Source of the DNA: CAZSBB01 sp964605235 | Lineage (GTDB): Bacteria > Planctomycetota > Phycisphaerae > Phycisphaerales > Phycisphaeraceae | DNA: 64,000 nt | NCBI GenBank assembly: GCA_964605235.1 | Contig: CAZSBB010000030.1 | Span: forward strand, 1-64,000 | Direction of reading: 5' to 3' | Part shown: positions 44,793 to 52,916 of the stretch, in pieces | Layout of the letters: every line of letters begins with the position of its first letter | How positions within the stretch are numbered: position 1 is the first letter of the stretch | The notes under the pieces: generated by a model | Database searches by the model: none | Told to the model about the DNA's origin: nothing | Seen by the model: only the letters and a program-made list of their open reading frames with translations | Position numbers and translations under genes: made by a program

Positions 44793-46043
44793 ATGACAGC
44801 TTCGCAAAACCCCGTGGCGGGCGCTGCTGCGTCGGCCGGTGAAGTCACTGCGCCCCACGCCCCGGCCGCGCCGCTCTGGCGCGTGGAGCAACGCGGCGCG
44901 GTGGTCGTCTTTCACCACACTTCCGCCAGCGCGCCCCAGCCGGCGCAGTGGTTTGAGCATCTGACCGCGGTGTTGGAAACCATTCCGCAGGCGGGGCTGG
45001 TCGGCGCCAAGCGTTTGACCAACGACAACCACGTCATGGCGATGGGCGAGTACGTCATTCACCCCAAGGGTTTTCACAGCCACGGTCGGGGCACCGATCA
45101 CCGCTGCTATCGCTTCCCGGTGGAAGTGGACGCCGTCTGCGGCGGGCTGTTCATCGTGCGTCAGGAGGCCCTGGAAAAAGCCGGCGGGATCGCCCCGGTG
45201 CAGCAACCGCTGGGCGCGCTGGAGCTGGGTCTGAGCGTGCGCCAGCAGAACCTGCGCTGCATCGCTGCTCCCGAAGTGGTGGTGACGGATGAAAGCTGGC
45301 CCGCGCCCACGCCGGCGCAGGAGCAGGCGTTTGCCGCGCGGTGGGGGTTTGACTGGCGCTTGCCTGATCTGGATGACGTGCGCCAACGCTACCGCAGCCA
45401 GGGTCTGCTGTGGAACGTGCATTTCCATGGCCAGTACCTGCCGTTTGAAAAGTACGACCATCGGCCCGCGCTGGTGTGGAAGAGCTACAGCGAACATGAA
45501 GTGTTTCGCCAGCGCGCCCATCACCTGGCGCAGGTGGCGCGGAAGATTTGTCCGCCCGGCGGCAGGCTCGTGGATGTCGGCTGCGGCGACGGCTTGTTCA
45601 GCCATCTGTACGCGATGGAAGGCATCGAGGTCATCGGCGTCGATCCCGAACCCCACGGCGTCGAGCAGGCGCGGGCCGCCACCGCCGACAAGCAATACCC
45701 CGGCAAAGCACCGCAGTTCCTGCTTGGCAAAGGCGGCAAGCTGCCCTTCGACGACGCCAGCTTTGAAACCGCCACGCTGCTGGATGTGATCGAGCATTTG
45801 CCCAATCCCCGCCGCATCCTGTGCGACATCGCCCGGGTGCTCAAGCCCGGCGGCCACGTCCACGTCTGCACCCCCAGTTGGCAGTTCGGCGGCTCCTCCG
45901 ACGCGGTGTATCACCTGCACGAGTACACCAAGGACGAGCTGGTCAACACCCTCAACGCCATCCCCGGCCTGGAAGTGGCCCACGTCGGCGCCATCACCGG
46001 CGTGTACCGCGATCTGATTGTGATTGCGAAGAAGGCGGGATGA
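44793..46043 (+). CDS. Fusion of partial GT2-type domain and SAM-dependent methyltransferase
   Basis: The product is 416 residues. Residues 30-185 resemble the second half of a GT2 domain (LVGAKRLTNDNHVMAMGEYV, VDAVCGGLFIVRQEALEKAG, LGALELGLSVRQQNLRCIAA) but lack the N-terminal nucleotide-binding strands and a DxD. Residues 225-416 are a class I methyltransferase: motif I LVDVGCGDG (259-267), acidic loop IGVDPEPHGVE, DVIEHLPNPRRILCDIARVL and KPGGHVHVCTPS. GT-methyltransferase fusions occur in O-antigen-like clusters, where they cap or modify a glycan. Here the sugar-transfer half is probably non-catalytic. It is last in the glycosyltransferase cluster. Confidence 0.85.
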   Translation: MTASQNPVAGAAASAGEVTAPHAPAAPLWRVEQRGAVVVFHHTSASAPQPAQWFEHLTAVLETIPQAGLVGAKRLTNDNHVMAMGEYVIHPKGFHSHGRGTDHRCYRFPVEVDAVCGGLFIVRQEALEKAGGIAPVQQPLGALELGLSVRQQNLRCIAAPEVVVTDESWPAPTPAQEQAFAARWGFDWRLPDLDDVRQRYRSQGLLWNVHFHGQYLPFEKYDHRPALVWKSYSEHEVFRQRAHHLAQVARKICPPGGRLVDVGCGDGLFSHLYAMEGIEVIGVDPEPHGVEQARAATADKQYPGKAPQFLLGKGGKLPFDDASFETATLLDVIEHLPNPRRILCDIARVLKPGGHVHVCTPSWQFGGSSDAVYHLHEYTKDELVNTLNAIPGLEVAHVGAITGVYRDLIVIAKKAG

Positions 46044-46094
46044 GCTATCAGGGGCGTGGTGCTTTGGGTTTGGCTCTATCCCAGCCTGAGCATG

Positions 46095-46334
46095 TCAGCG
46101 AAGACTTGGAAAAACCGACTCGATCAGCTCTTTCAATTTTGCGGCGCTGTCCTCATTCAACTGGATCGACTGGCTGATCTTGTCGGGAAAATCACGATTA
46201 GCTGAACCAAAGGTATCAATCTGCAGATAACGGCGATTATCTACGCCAAGAAAGTCAGAGATAGTGCAGCGTGTTGGCTTGTGAATCGCCTGGCGTTCTT
46301 TGGTTGTTCGTTCGAATTCTTGAATGAGCGCCAT
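46095..46334 (-). CDS. Small conserved protein of unknown function
   Basis: The product is about 79 residues from the ATG at 46334 (MALIQEFERTTKERQAIHKP); GGGGAA lies seven bases upstream, and the frame is open 19 codons further. The core is CTISDFLGVDNRRYLQIDTF, GSANRDFPDKISQSIQLNED and SAAKLKELIESVFP. This Q-IDT-GS--R--P-K-SQ-IQL pattern is familiar from short uncharacterised proteins in many unrelated bacteria; no function is known to me. Its base composition is clearly less GC-rich than its neighbours, a sign of acquisition. No adjacent partner is evident. It does not overlap the gene upstream. Confidence 0.7.
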   Translation of the reverse strand: MALIQEFERTTKERQAIHKPTRCTISDFLGVDNRRYLQIDTFGSANRDFPDKISQSIQLNEDSAAKLKELIESVFPSLR

Positions 46335-46375
46335 CGAATATTCCCCGTGTAGTTTCACCTTGCCAGCTATCCGGC

Positions 46376-47008
46376 TTACCGCATCACCCACTCTTCCGCA
46401 TGGGCGATAAACGGCTGCTGCTGCGGGTGCGGGCGGTTGCCGGGCAGGCTGTAGCGGAGCATCAGGGTTTTGCGGAGCAGGATTTGTTCTTTGCTGTCGG
46501 GCAGGGTCAGGGCCTGGCTTTCGCCGCTTAACCCGGTGATGAAAAGACGCAGTTCCTCGGGGTCGGCGGTGTCGTCATGCGGCCAGATCGCCACGCTTTC
46601 GCGGGCGAAGTCCTCGCCCTGGAGCAGTCGGCCGATGACCTCCGGCGGGCTGACCAGCAGGGGGTTCTGCTCCCGTTCCTTGATCAGCGTGAACGCGCGG
46701 GACGGCACCTTCTGCCCCGCGGTGATGATGCGCCCGGTGTCGTCGGCGACCGTCACGTCCGGGATGAAGAGCTGGTCGCTGCCGGTGCGGTTGACCACTT
46801 TGTAGGTCATGTACCAGTACCACTGGATCGTGCCGTCGAGGTCCGACACCGCCAGCGGCTGGGGTTTGCCATGGGTGAAGTCGAGCGTCCAACTGCGGGG
46901 GACGATCGACGGTTCCGGGGCCGCCTGCGTCTGGCGTGGCAGCAGCGCCGCGGCGCTCAGCAGCAACAGTCCAACCAGCGCGGCGCTCGTCCATCCCTTG
47001 CGCTTCAT
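46376..47008 (-). CDS. Secreted protein of unknown function
   Basis: The product is 210 residues. The ATG has GAGG in GAGGTG four to eight bases upstream. The signal peptide is SAALVGLLLLSAAALLPRQT followed by QAAPEP. The mature part has a beta-sandwich look: DLDGTIQWYWYMTYKVVNRT, QLFIPDVTVADDTGRIITAG, REQNPLLVSPPEVIGRLLQG and an IWPHDDTADPEELRLFITGL segment. No catalytic residues or known family were recognised. It may be a planctomycete-specific periplasmic protein. It is upstream of, and on the same strand as, the small gene at 46095-46334, with 41 bases between. Confidence 0.75.
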   Translation of the reverse strand: MKRKGWTSAALVGLLLLSAAALLPRQTQAAPEPSIVPRSWTLDFTHGKPQPLAVSDLDGTIQWYWYMTYKVVNRTGSDQLFIPDVTVADDTGRIITAGQKVPSRAFTLIKEREQNPLLVSPPEVIGRLLQGEDFARESVAIWPHDDTADPEELRLFITGLSGESQALTLPDSKEQILLRKTLMLRYSLPGNRPHPQQQPFIAHAEEWVMR

Positions 47009-47149
47009 GCAGCACCTCAACAAATTGCAGTGGTGTCGTGGCGATAAACCGATTACCTTGCACATTGTACGGCCGATCCCGCAGCCGGGACAGTCCCGTC
47101 CGCAGAATGTCGGGGTCAGCACAGGGGCCAGCGCAGATGACGCTGCTGC

Positions 47150-47240
47150 AACGAGCCCCGCGCGTGAGCAAGGGGTTGCGGCGCAGCCGCAGGGGCGGGA
47201 CGCAGCGAATGCAACCCCTCCCTCACGGTCGGGGCTCGTT
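47150..47240. repeat. R2 REPIN-like element, copy 4 (half-sites A and C, no outer arms)
   Basis: ACGAGCCCCGCGCGTGAGCA on the left (type A) and CCCTCCCTCACGGTCGGGGC then TCGTT on the right (type C). The GGGCAAACGCATG outer arms seen in other copies are missing. It occupies the centre of the 306-base gap 47009-47314, which holds no gene. Confidence 0.85.
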
Positions 47241-47314
47241 GAAAATGCCCGGTTGCCCTGGTGTGCCAACCATGATCCGGAACCTGATCCAGCACTAATC
47301 CTGCGACCTACGCC

Positions 47315-48340
47315 ATGGCTGCCACCCCGCAACCCGTTCCCGATCCCGCCGGCCCGGACGCGGCGCTCGCCGGCGACCTGACCTGCCACCGGGTCAGCGG
47401 CGCCGAGCAACGCCAGGCGCTGGCGCTGCTGCTGAGCGGCAAGGTCCAGCCCAACGACCCGGCCGTCACGCAGTTCCTCCAGTTCGCGGCCCAGCATCAT
47501 CTGGACCTCACCGAAACCTGGGCGGCGCGGCGGTGCTCGGTGCTCGAACAGTCCCTGCTGGCGAGTCCTTCCCCCGGCCGCACCGCCATGCTGTTTTTCA
47601 GTTCCCTGCATGCCGGCCATCAGGTGGCGGACATGGCTCAGCTCCTGCGTGCGGCCGTCGGGGGCGTGGACCCCACCCGCGCCAATCTGCTCCAGGCGCT
47701 GCTCGACAGCCATCAGGTGCTCGAAGCCCAGGCGCTGGCGCAGGCGGGTTTCACCTTCCTGGCGACGCTGGTGTACATGGAACGCGGGGTGACGCCGGGC
47801 CTGTTTCCCCCGCGCTTGCCGCGCGATCTGGAAAGCTGCCATTGGAGCGACGCCCAGCGGGAGCGGTTTCGCCAGTGCATTCTCGCCAGCTACCGCGACA
47901 CGCACGACTGCCCCGCGCTGGTGGGGTTGCGCCACATCGACGACATCATTGCCGGGCACATGAGCAGCGGCAGCTTTGATCCGCGCCTGTGGCTGGCGCT
48001 CTGCCGCGGCGATCAGCCGGCGGCGGTGCTGCTGCTCAATCCCGTGCCCCAGCGGCAGGCGCTGGAACTGGTGTACCTGGGCATCGCGCCGGCCTGGCGC
48101 GGGCAGGGCCTGGGCAAACTGCTGGTGGACTACGCTCTGGCGCAGGCGGCAACTCACCATCTGCGGCAGGTGCTGCTGGCGGTCGATGAAAGCAACACGC
48201 CGGCGGTGCGTCTGTACCGTGCCGCCCGCTTTGTGCCCACCGCCCGCAAGCTGGCGTACATCCAGCAGGTGGGCGCGTCGGGGCGGGATGCGGCTGCGGA
48301 GGGTGGTTCACTTAACCCCGGGTCAGTGAACCGGGGCTAA
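47315..48340 (+). CDS. GNAT-family N-acetyltransferase
   Basis: The product is 341 residues. The C-terminal GNAT core shows the acetyl-CoA-binding motif A as LVYLGIAPAWRGQGLGKLLV, followed by DYALAQAA and VLLAVDESNTPAVRLYRAAR, typical of motif B and the final strand. The N-terminal 170 residues look like a second, degenerate GNAT half (LLQALLDSHQVLEAQALAQA then GFTFLATLVYMERG), so this is a tandem-GNAT protein. The substrate is unknown. The last 12 residues (GGSLNPGSVNRG) and the stop codon are encoded by an R1 repeat, as in moaE. Confidence 0.85.
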   Translation: MAATPQPVPDPAGPDAALAGDLTCHRVSGAEQRQALALLLSGKVQPNDPAVTQFLQFAAQHHLDLTETWAARRCSVLEQSLLASPSPGRTAMLFFSSLHAGHQVADMAQLLRAAVGGVDPTRANLLQALLDSHQVLEAQALAQAGFTFLATLVYMERGVTPGLFPPRLPRDLESCHWSDAQRERFRQCILASYRDTHDCPALVGLRHIDDIIAGHMSSGSFDPRLWLALCRGDQPAAVLLLNPVPQRQALELVYLGIAPAWRGQGLGKLLVDYALAQAATHHLRQVLLAVDESNTPAVRLYRAARFVPTARKLAYIQQVGASGRDAAAEGGSLNPGSVNRG

Positions 48341-48341
48341 A
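48312..48341. repeat. R1 palindromic repeat, single copy, overlapping a gene end
   Basis: TTAACCCCGGGTCAGTGAAC then CGGGGCTAA. It encodes the C-terminus and stop of the acetyltransferase. The stem is slightly imperfect compared with the copy at 44703. Confidence 0.83.
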
Positions 48342-48383
48342 TGGCGTGGGTGTGACGATCGCCATGGGAGTGGAACAAACGTC

Positions 48384-48704
48384 ATGCGGTTGAATGCGAT
48401 GCCATGGGCGCTGCGTTTGCTGCAGCAGGCTGGGGAAGCCGTGGGGGAGTCGGCTGCGCAGACGGGGGGCGATCCGCAACTGGTGCAGCGTCGGGCGCTG
48501 GCGTGGGCGCTGTTCTGGTTGATCGTGGCGGCGCTGGGCGGGTTGCTGGCGCTGGTGGGCTTGATTGTGGTGGCGCGGCTTCGCCGGGGGCGGCTGGCTG
48601 CCCTCAAATCCGGCGCGCGGACCGAGCTGCAGCAGGACCCCTGGCGTGCCGCCGGCCAGCGGGCGCGGGGCGATGCGCCGGTTGATGACGAGCCGGAGGC
48701 GTAA
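48384..48704 (+). CDS. Small single-pass membrane protein
   Basis: The product is 106 residues. Residues 1-35 form an amphipathic, acidic-ended helix (LRLLQQAGEAVGESAAQTGG). One strong membrane helix follows (WALFWLIVAALGGLLALVGL), then a basic stretch RLRRGRLAALK and an acidic tail. No family was recognised. Positive residues after the helix predict an outside N-terminus. An ATG at 48399 is an alternative start. It has coding-like composition and is bracketed by the acetyltransferase and a convergent gene; confidence that it is a real gene is moderate. Confidence 0.6.
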   Translation: MRLNAMPWALRLLQQAGEAVGESAAQTGGDPQLVQRRALAWALFWLIVAALGGLLALVGLIVVARLRRGRLAALKSGARTELQQDPWRAAGQRARGDAPVDDEPEA

Positions 48705-48831
48705 GCGACGGACCAGGCGGTGGCGGGCCGGGGCGTCCAGGGCAGCACCATAGACGAGAGCGCGTGCGGGCGCGCAGCCCGTCGCTGACGCTTCCGGCTC
48801 GTTGCTCAGTTCGGGTGATTTCCGGGCGGGG

Positions 48832-49509
48832 TTACTTGCGGGGGGCTTTGAATGCTTTGATGAAGCAGTAGATCCCTGAGCCGATGAGGATCAAACCCAT
48901 CGGCCAGGCGCTGAGCATCAGCTTGGCCATCATGCCGGCGTTGGGGCGATCGGCGCCCCAGGCGTTTTCATAGCCGCGGAGGATCATGACTGCCCACACC
49001 GCCGGCACCATCAGCAGCAGGCCGACGGTCAGCAGGATGGGGGCGGCAGTGGCGCTCAGGTCGCTGGACTTCTTTTTCTTCGCCCCGGGACGCACGGGCG
49101 TTCGGCGCGGGGCGGCAGCGGCGGCGGCGGCCTGCGCCATGGGATCGTCGGATGCCGGGGCAGCTTCCGGGGGAGATGCCGGGGGCGGCTGACGGTTTAC
49201 CGGGCGGGCATCGAGAATCTGCTGGGTTTGTTGCTGGACGCGGCGGGGCGGGGCCTGGACATGCAGTTTGGGGGAGGCTTCGTCTTCGGCTTCGTCGTCC
49301 TCCAGCACGCCTTCGATTTCCTCATCGTCGGGCGTGTGGGTCGGGGTGGCGGGACGCACGGGCGAAGGGACGGGGGCGTCGGGGCGCGGCGAGCGGGCGG
49401 ATTTGGGCGCCGCAGCCGGTGGCGGCGCGGGGGTTTGCGGGGAGCCGGCTTCCTCGTCCGCCATGTCGCCCAGCGCTTTGGCCAGGTCGTCGCTTGGTGA
49501 TGCTGCCAT
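48832..49509 (-). CDS. Membrane protein with long disordered N-terminus
   Basis: The product is 225 residues. The ATG has GGAG eight bases upstream. Residues 1-145 are low-complexity and rich in Pro, Ala and Glu with an acidic block (DDEEIEGVLEDDEAEDEA). After a Lys cluster (GAKKKKSSD) come two membrane helices (AAPILLTVGLLLMVPAVWAV and AWPMGLILIGSGIYCFIKAF). No family was recognised; such proteins with acidic disordered tails are common in planctomycetes. A degenerate R2-like fragment (GCTGACGC...GGCTCGTT, 48786-48806) lies downstream. Confidence 0.7.
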   Translation of the reverse strand: MAASPSDDLAKALGDMADEEAGSPQTPAPPPAAAPKSARSPRPDAPVPSPVRPATPTHTPDDEEIEGVLEDDEAEDEASPKLHVQAPPRRVQQQTQQILDARPVNRQPPPASPPEAAPASDDPMAQAAAAAAAPRRTPVRPGAKKKKSSDLSATAAPILLTVGLLLMVPAVWAVMILRGYENAWGADRPNAGMMAKLMLSAWPMGLILIGSGIYCFIKAFKAPRK

Positions 49510-49599
49510 GTTGCAGTCTCCGCCCCCGCCGTGGTGTGAACGGGCAAGATAACAGATGGTTCCATGGGCGGGAAAGGTGAAGTGGGCAGGGGGCAAACC

Positions 49600-49790
49600 G
49601 CCGAGCGCCCGCCTGCCGACGTGGGCGGCTTGGAGCGACGCAGCGTGGGCGTGCTCCCTCCGAGCCGCCGACGCGAGTCAGCGGGTGCGTCAGGGGGCAG
49701 GGCGTGTGGTTCATGTGGAGTCACCGGCCCACTGGCGTGGACGGCTCGGAGCGACCGGGGCGCGGGAGCGCCCGCCGGCGCGGGTTGATC
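49600..49790. repeat. R5-type repeats upstream of the epimerase gene
   Basis: CCGACGTGGGCGGCTTGGAG (49617 on) and CACTGGCGTGGACGGCTCGG (49730 on) are variants of the unit at 42276, mixed with GAGCGCCCGCC words and a reversed CTCCGAGCCGCCGACG (49658 on). The 375-base gap 49510-49884 holds these repeats and presumably the promoter of the epimerase gene; nothing else was seen. Confidence 0.5.
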
Positions 49791-49884
49791 CGAACCGGGG
49801 GAAGCGGGCGGGGCGGTTTACCGCTGCCGGCGCACTGGGCTTAGAATGCACGCACTTCCGTGTCGGGGATAGAGGAATCGAATC

Positions 49885-50610
49885 ATGCTCAAGCTGTTGG
49901 TGGTAGGTGGGGCCGGCCATGTCGCCCGGATTGTGCGTCCGGCGCTGGAAGCGGCGTTCGACTGTCGCTACTTCGACCAGCGTCCGATCCCGGAACTGGG
50001 CGACCGGGCGATCCAGGCGGACGTGAATGACGACGCGGCGGTGGCGGCCGCCCTGCAGGGCATCGAGGCGGTGCTCTATCTGGCGATGGGCACCGTCAAT
50101 CATGACCCGCGCACGGTGGGCAACATCGATGTGGCGTTCAACGTGAACGTGCGCGGGCTCTACCGCTTTCTCCTGCACGCCAGCCAGGCGGGGATCAAAC
50201 GCTTCGTCTACGCCAGCACGCTCAGCGTGTACAAGTCGTTGACCCGCGAACAGAACCTGATGACCGAAGCGCTGGAGCCGTCGGCGTGGGAAGCGTACGG
50301 CATGAGCAAGCGGCTGGGGGAAAACCTGTGCCGGGCGGCGGTGCAGGAATACCCGGACATGTATGTGGCGGGTCTGCGGCTGATGATGCCCCGCGATGAG
50401 GAAAGCTGGCCCAGGTATCGTTACGACCCCGCCCAGGCGTACAACACCTGTGGGCTGGGACCCAAGGACACGGCGCGGCTGTTCGTGGCGGCGTGCCAGT
50501 TGTATCGGCCGGGCTGTCACATCGTGCAAGCCACCGGCGACCTGGAGCAGAAACGCTTCAGCCATCGCCAGGTGCAGGCGCTGCTCGACTGGTTGCCCCG
50601 CAATGAGTAA
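49885..50610 (+). CDS. NAD-dependent epimerase/dehydratase (extended SDR)
   Basis: The product is 241 residues. It has the Rossmann motif GGAGHVA (residues 8-14), a DVND acidic segment, YLAMGTVNHD, the Ser of VYASTLSVYK and the catalytic Y-x3-K pair Tyr138/Lys142 in YGMSKRLGE. At 241 residues it is shorter than typical extended SDRs (about 310), because the C-terminal substrate-binding part is reduced. It probably acts on a nucleotide sugar or other sugar derivative; the substrate is unknown. It is followed by a C-rich repeat and an ABC exporter on the same strand. Confidence 0.88.
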   Translation: MLKLLVVGGAGHVARIVRPALEAAFDCRYFDQRPIPELGDRAIQADVNDDAAVAAALQGIEAVLYLAMGTVNHDPRTVGNIDVAFNVNVRGLYRFLLHASQAGIKRFVYASTLSVYKSLTREQNLMTEALEPSAWEAYGMSKRLGENLCRAAVQEYPDMYVAGLRLMMPRDEESWPRYRYDPAQAYNTCGLGPKDTARLFVAACQLYRPGCHIVQATGDLEQKRFSHRQVQALLDWLPRNE

Positions 50611-50612
50611 CC

Positions 50613-50668
50613 CGCCCCCGGCCCCCCGGAACCCCGGAACCCCGGCCCCCCGGAACCCCGCCGGCTGA
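50613..50668. repeat. Short tandem CCCCGGAAC repeat
   Basis: Imperfect tandem units of CCCCGGAAC and CCCCCCGGAAC (about 4-5 copies). On the opposite strand these read as GTTCCGGGG, related to the G-tract repeats R4. It lies between the epimerase and ABC exporter genes. Confidence 0.6.
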
Positions 50669-50706
50669 CGTGATTCGCTTTTCCTTCTTCCTTTCCTGCA
50701 CCCCGC

Positions 50707-52533
50707 ATGGCAGTGACTTCATCCACCGCAGCAACGGACGCAGGCCCGCAGATGGAAGTGGTGCGCCATCGCCTGGGCGAACTGCTGGCGCGCCTCTGGC
50801 CGACGGTACGCCCGCATCGCTGGGTGCTGCTCTTCGGCTGCAGCCTCATCGCCATCGCCGGCGGGTTGTTCGGCATCATGCCGCTGTTCCTCAAACAACT
50901 GCTCGATCAGGCGCTGCCCCAGCAGAACCTGACGCTGGCGCTCTACATCACCGGCGGATTCCTGCTGTGCCATCTGGTGCGCATGGCGCTGTGGAACTTC
51001 GCCATGCTCTACATCCTGCTGACCCAGGAGAAAGTCACCTTCGCGCTGCGGGCGCAGGGCTTTGGCCATCTCCAGCGGCTGAGCCTGCGCTTTCACAACA
51101 AGTATCCGTCGGGGTTCCTCTATCAGTCCATCTTCGGCTCGGCGATCAACACCGTCGCCGGGTGCATGCAGACCATCCTCAAACAGCTTTCGCTCTACAT
51201 CACCGCCATCCTCACCAGCTTTATTTCCTGTCTGCTGCTGAGCCCGAGCATGACGGCGGTGGTGCTGGGGGGCAGTTGCCTGTATGTCGCGCTGGCGCGG
51301 TTCAGTTCGCCGCGCATCTACCAGCGGAGCAAGGAAACGCAGGAAGCGCAGATGCGCATCACCGACTTCATCGTCGATCGCCTGCGCGGCACGAAAACCA
51401 TCCAGGCGCTGGCGCTCGAGGACCGGGTGCAGCAGGATTTTGAAACCCGGCTCTGGCCAGCGCAGCTCACCGCCCTGCGCGCGACGCGGCAGACGCAGCT
51501 GTTCAGTCAGACCACCGAATACGTCGGCTACCTCGTCACCGCGGCGATCATGCTCGTGGGCGCCTGGCAGCATCAGCGCGGACAACTGAGCGTCGGCGAA
51601 CTGGTGGCGTTCATGGGCTATCAGGCGACCTTCATCACCATCGTGCAGGTGCTCACCAACGTCTGGGGCGAAATCAGCAGCGCCCGGGCGGGGATGGATC
51701 GGCTGTACACCGTGCTGAGCACCGCCAGCAATGTGCCCGATGAGCCGACGTGCGCGATTCCGGTTGGGCCGCGCAGCACGCTGGAGTTTCGCAGGGTCAG
51801 CTTTGCGTATGAGCCGGGTCAGCCGGTGTTCCGGGAACTGAACCTCACCGTGCCCGGCGGGCAGACCATCGCGCTCGTCGGCGCCAGCGGCGGGGGCAAA
51901 ACCAGTGTCGCCAACCTGCTGCTGCGCTTCTATGACCCGGATCAAGGGCAGATCCTCATCGACGGCGTGGACATCCGCACGCTGCCCCTGCGCGAGTACC
52001 GCAGCCTGTTCGGCGTGGTGCTGCAGGACCCCTACCTGTTCAACGAATCCATCGCCAACAATCTCCGCTACGCCAATCCGGACGCCACGGATATTGATCT
52101 CATCCGCGCTCTGCAGCACGCCCGCGCCTGGAAGTTCGTCGAACAGTTCCCCGACGGCATCAATCACAGAGTCGGCGAGTCGGGCGGCTCGCTCTCGGGC
52201 GGGCAACGCCAGCGTCTGGCGATCGCCCGCTGCCTGCTGCTGCGCTCGCGCTTCGTGATTCTCGATGAACCCACCAGCGCGCTGGACGTCGAGTCCGAGC
52301 ATCTGATTCAGGAGGCGTTCGACAAGCTGTTCGAGGGACGCACGGTGTTCGTGATCGCCCATCGCCTGAGCACCATCCGCAAAGCCAACCGCATTCTGGT
52401 GGTGCAGGATGGCGGGATCGCCGAGGAGGGCACCTTCAGCGAACTGCTCGCCCGCAACGGCCAGTTCAAACGCATGTACGACCTGGCGACCCAGGTAGGC
52501 CAGGAAACCCCCGATAGCCAGCGTTTGTACTGA
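50707..52533 (+). CDS. ABC exporter, fused membrane and ATPase domains (MsbA-like)
   Basis: The product is 608 residues. Six membrane helices fill residues 40-330 (WVLLFGCSLIAIAGGLFGIM, LYITGGFLLCHLVRMALWNF, LVTAAIMLVGAW among them). The ATPase follows with Walker A GASGGGKT (392-399), Q-loop VVLQDPYLFN, signature LSGGQRQRLAIA (from 496), Walker B FVILDEPTSALD and the H-loop IAHRLSTI. It is a homodimeric type IV exporter; MsbA-like members flip lipids, lipid-linked glycans or drugs. The cargo is unknown. The start ATG at 50707 lacks a clear ribosome binding site; an ATG at 50752 is another option. Confidence 0.95.
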   Translation: MAVTSSTAATDAGPQMEVVRHRLGELLARLWPTVRPHRWVLLFGCSLIAIAGGLFGIMPLFLKQLLDQALPQQNLTLALYITGGFLLCHLVRMALWNFAMLYILLTQEKVTFALRAQGFGHLQRLSLRFHNKYPSGFLYQSIFGSAINTVAGCMQTILKQLSLYITAILTSFISCLLLSPSMTAVVLGGSCLYVALARFSSPRIYQRSKETQEAQMRITDFIVDRLRGTKTIQALALEDRVQQDFETRLWPAQLTALRATRQTQLFSQTTEYVGYLVTAAIMLVGAWQHQRGQLSVGELVAFMGYQATFITIVQVLTNVWGEISSARAGMDRLYTVLSTASNVPDEPTCAIPVGPRSTLEFRRVSFAYEPGQPVFRELNLTVPGGQTIALVGASGGGKTSVANLLLRFYDPDQGQILIDGVDIRTLPLREYRSLFGVVLQDPYLFNESIANNLRYANPDATDIDLIRALQHARAWKFVEQFPDGINHRVGESGGSLSGGQRQRLAIARCLLLRSRFVILDEPTSALDVESEHLIQEAFDKLFEGRTVFVIAHRLSTIRKANRILVVQDGGIAEEGTFSELLARNGQFKRMYDLATQVGQETPDSQRLY

Positions 52534-52557
52534 GCACCCTTTACCCACCTTCAATGC

Positions 52558-52640
52558 AAGCCGCGGATGAGCGCAGCGAATCCGGGGGTCAGACCCCGGT
52601 AGTCCGGGGGCTTCCGGGGGTACATCCGGGGGGCGACCTC
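52558..52640. repeat. R4 G-tract repeat, copy 1
   Basis: AAGCCGCGGATGAGCGCAGC then GAATCCGGGGGT, followed by a hairpin GGGGGTC-A-GACCCC and further TCCGGGGG units. The first 30 bases recur at 58697 with two or three changes. It occupies part of the 383-base gap 52534-52916, which also holds an AT-rich stretch (52680-52725) and a dyad at 52726. Confidence 0.75.
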
Positions 52641-52725
52641 GCCTAGCGCCCCACAATTGCTACCCCTTCTCCAGAACCCCCAAATTAACAAGCTTAACCA
52701 ACTGTAAAACACAGACTTACGAAAA

Positions 52726-52772
52726 ATTGCCCCTTGCTTTGCGGCCGCCGCTGACCTACATTGAGGGGCAAT
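52726..52772 (+). promoter_or_regulatory. 9-bp dyad around a presumed promoter of the PEP-CTERM gene
   Basis: ATTGCCCCT (52726-52734) and AGGGGCAAT (52764-52772) are perfect inverted copies separated by 29 bases. The spacer contains TTGCTT and, 17-18 bases on, TACATT, plausible -35 and -10 boxes. An AT-rich up-region precedes it. The layout suits a regulator that bridges the promoter; the function is inference. Confidence 0.45.
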
Positions 52773-52916
52773 CGATACCGGCGCGCGGGGTCTTGCCAGG
52801 CCCCGTCGCAATCCGCCGGCGAGGGGCTTGACGTTGCGGGAAACAACGCCGGGCCCGGCAGCAGTGATCGACAGAGACGCACTCGGCCTTCGGTCGAGCA
52901 ATGAGAGGGAAAAGGG

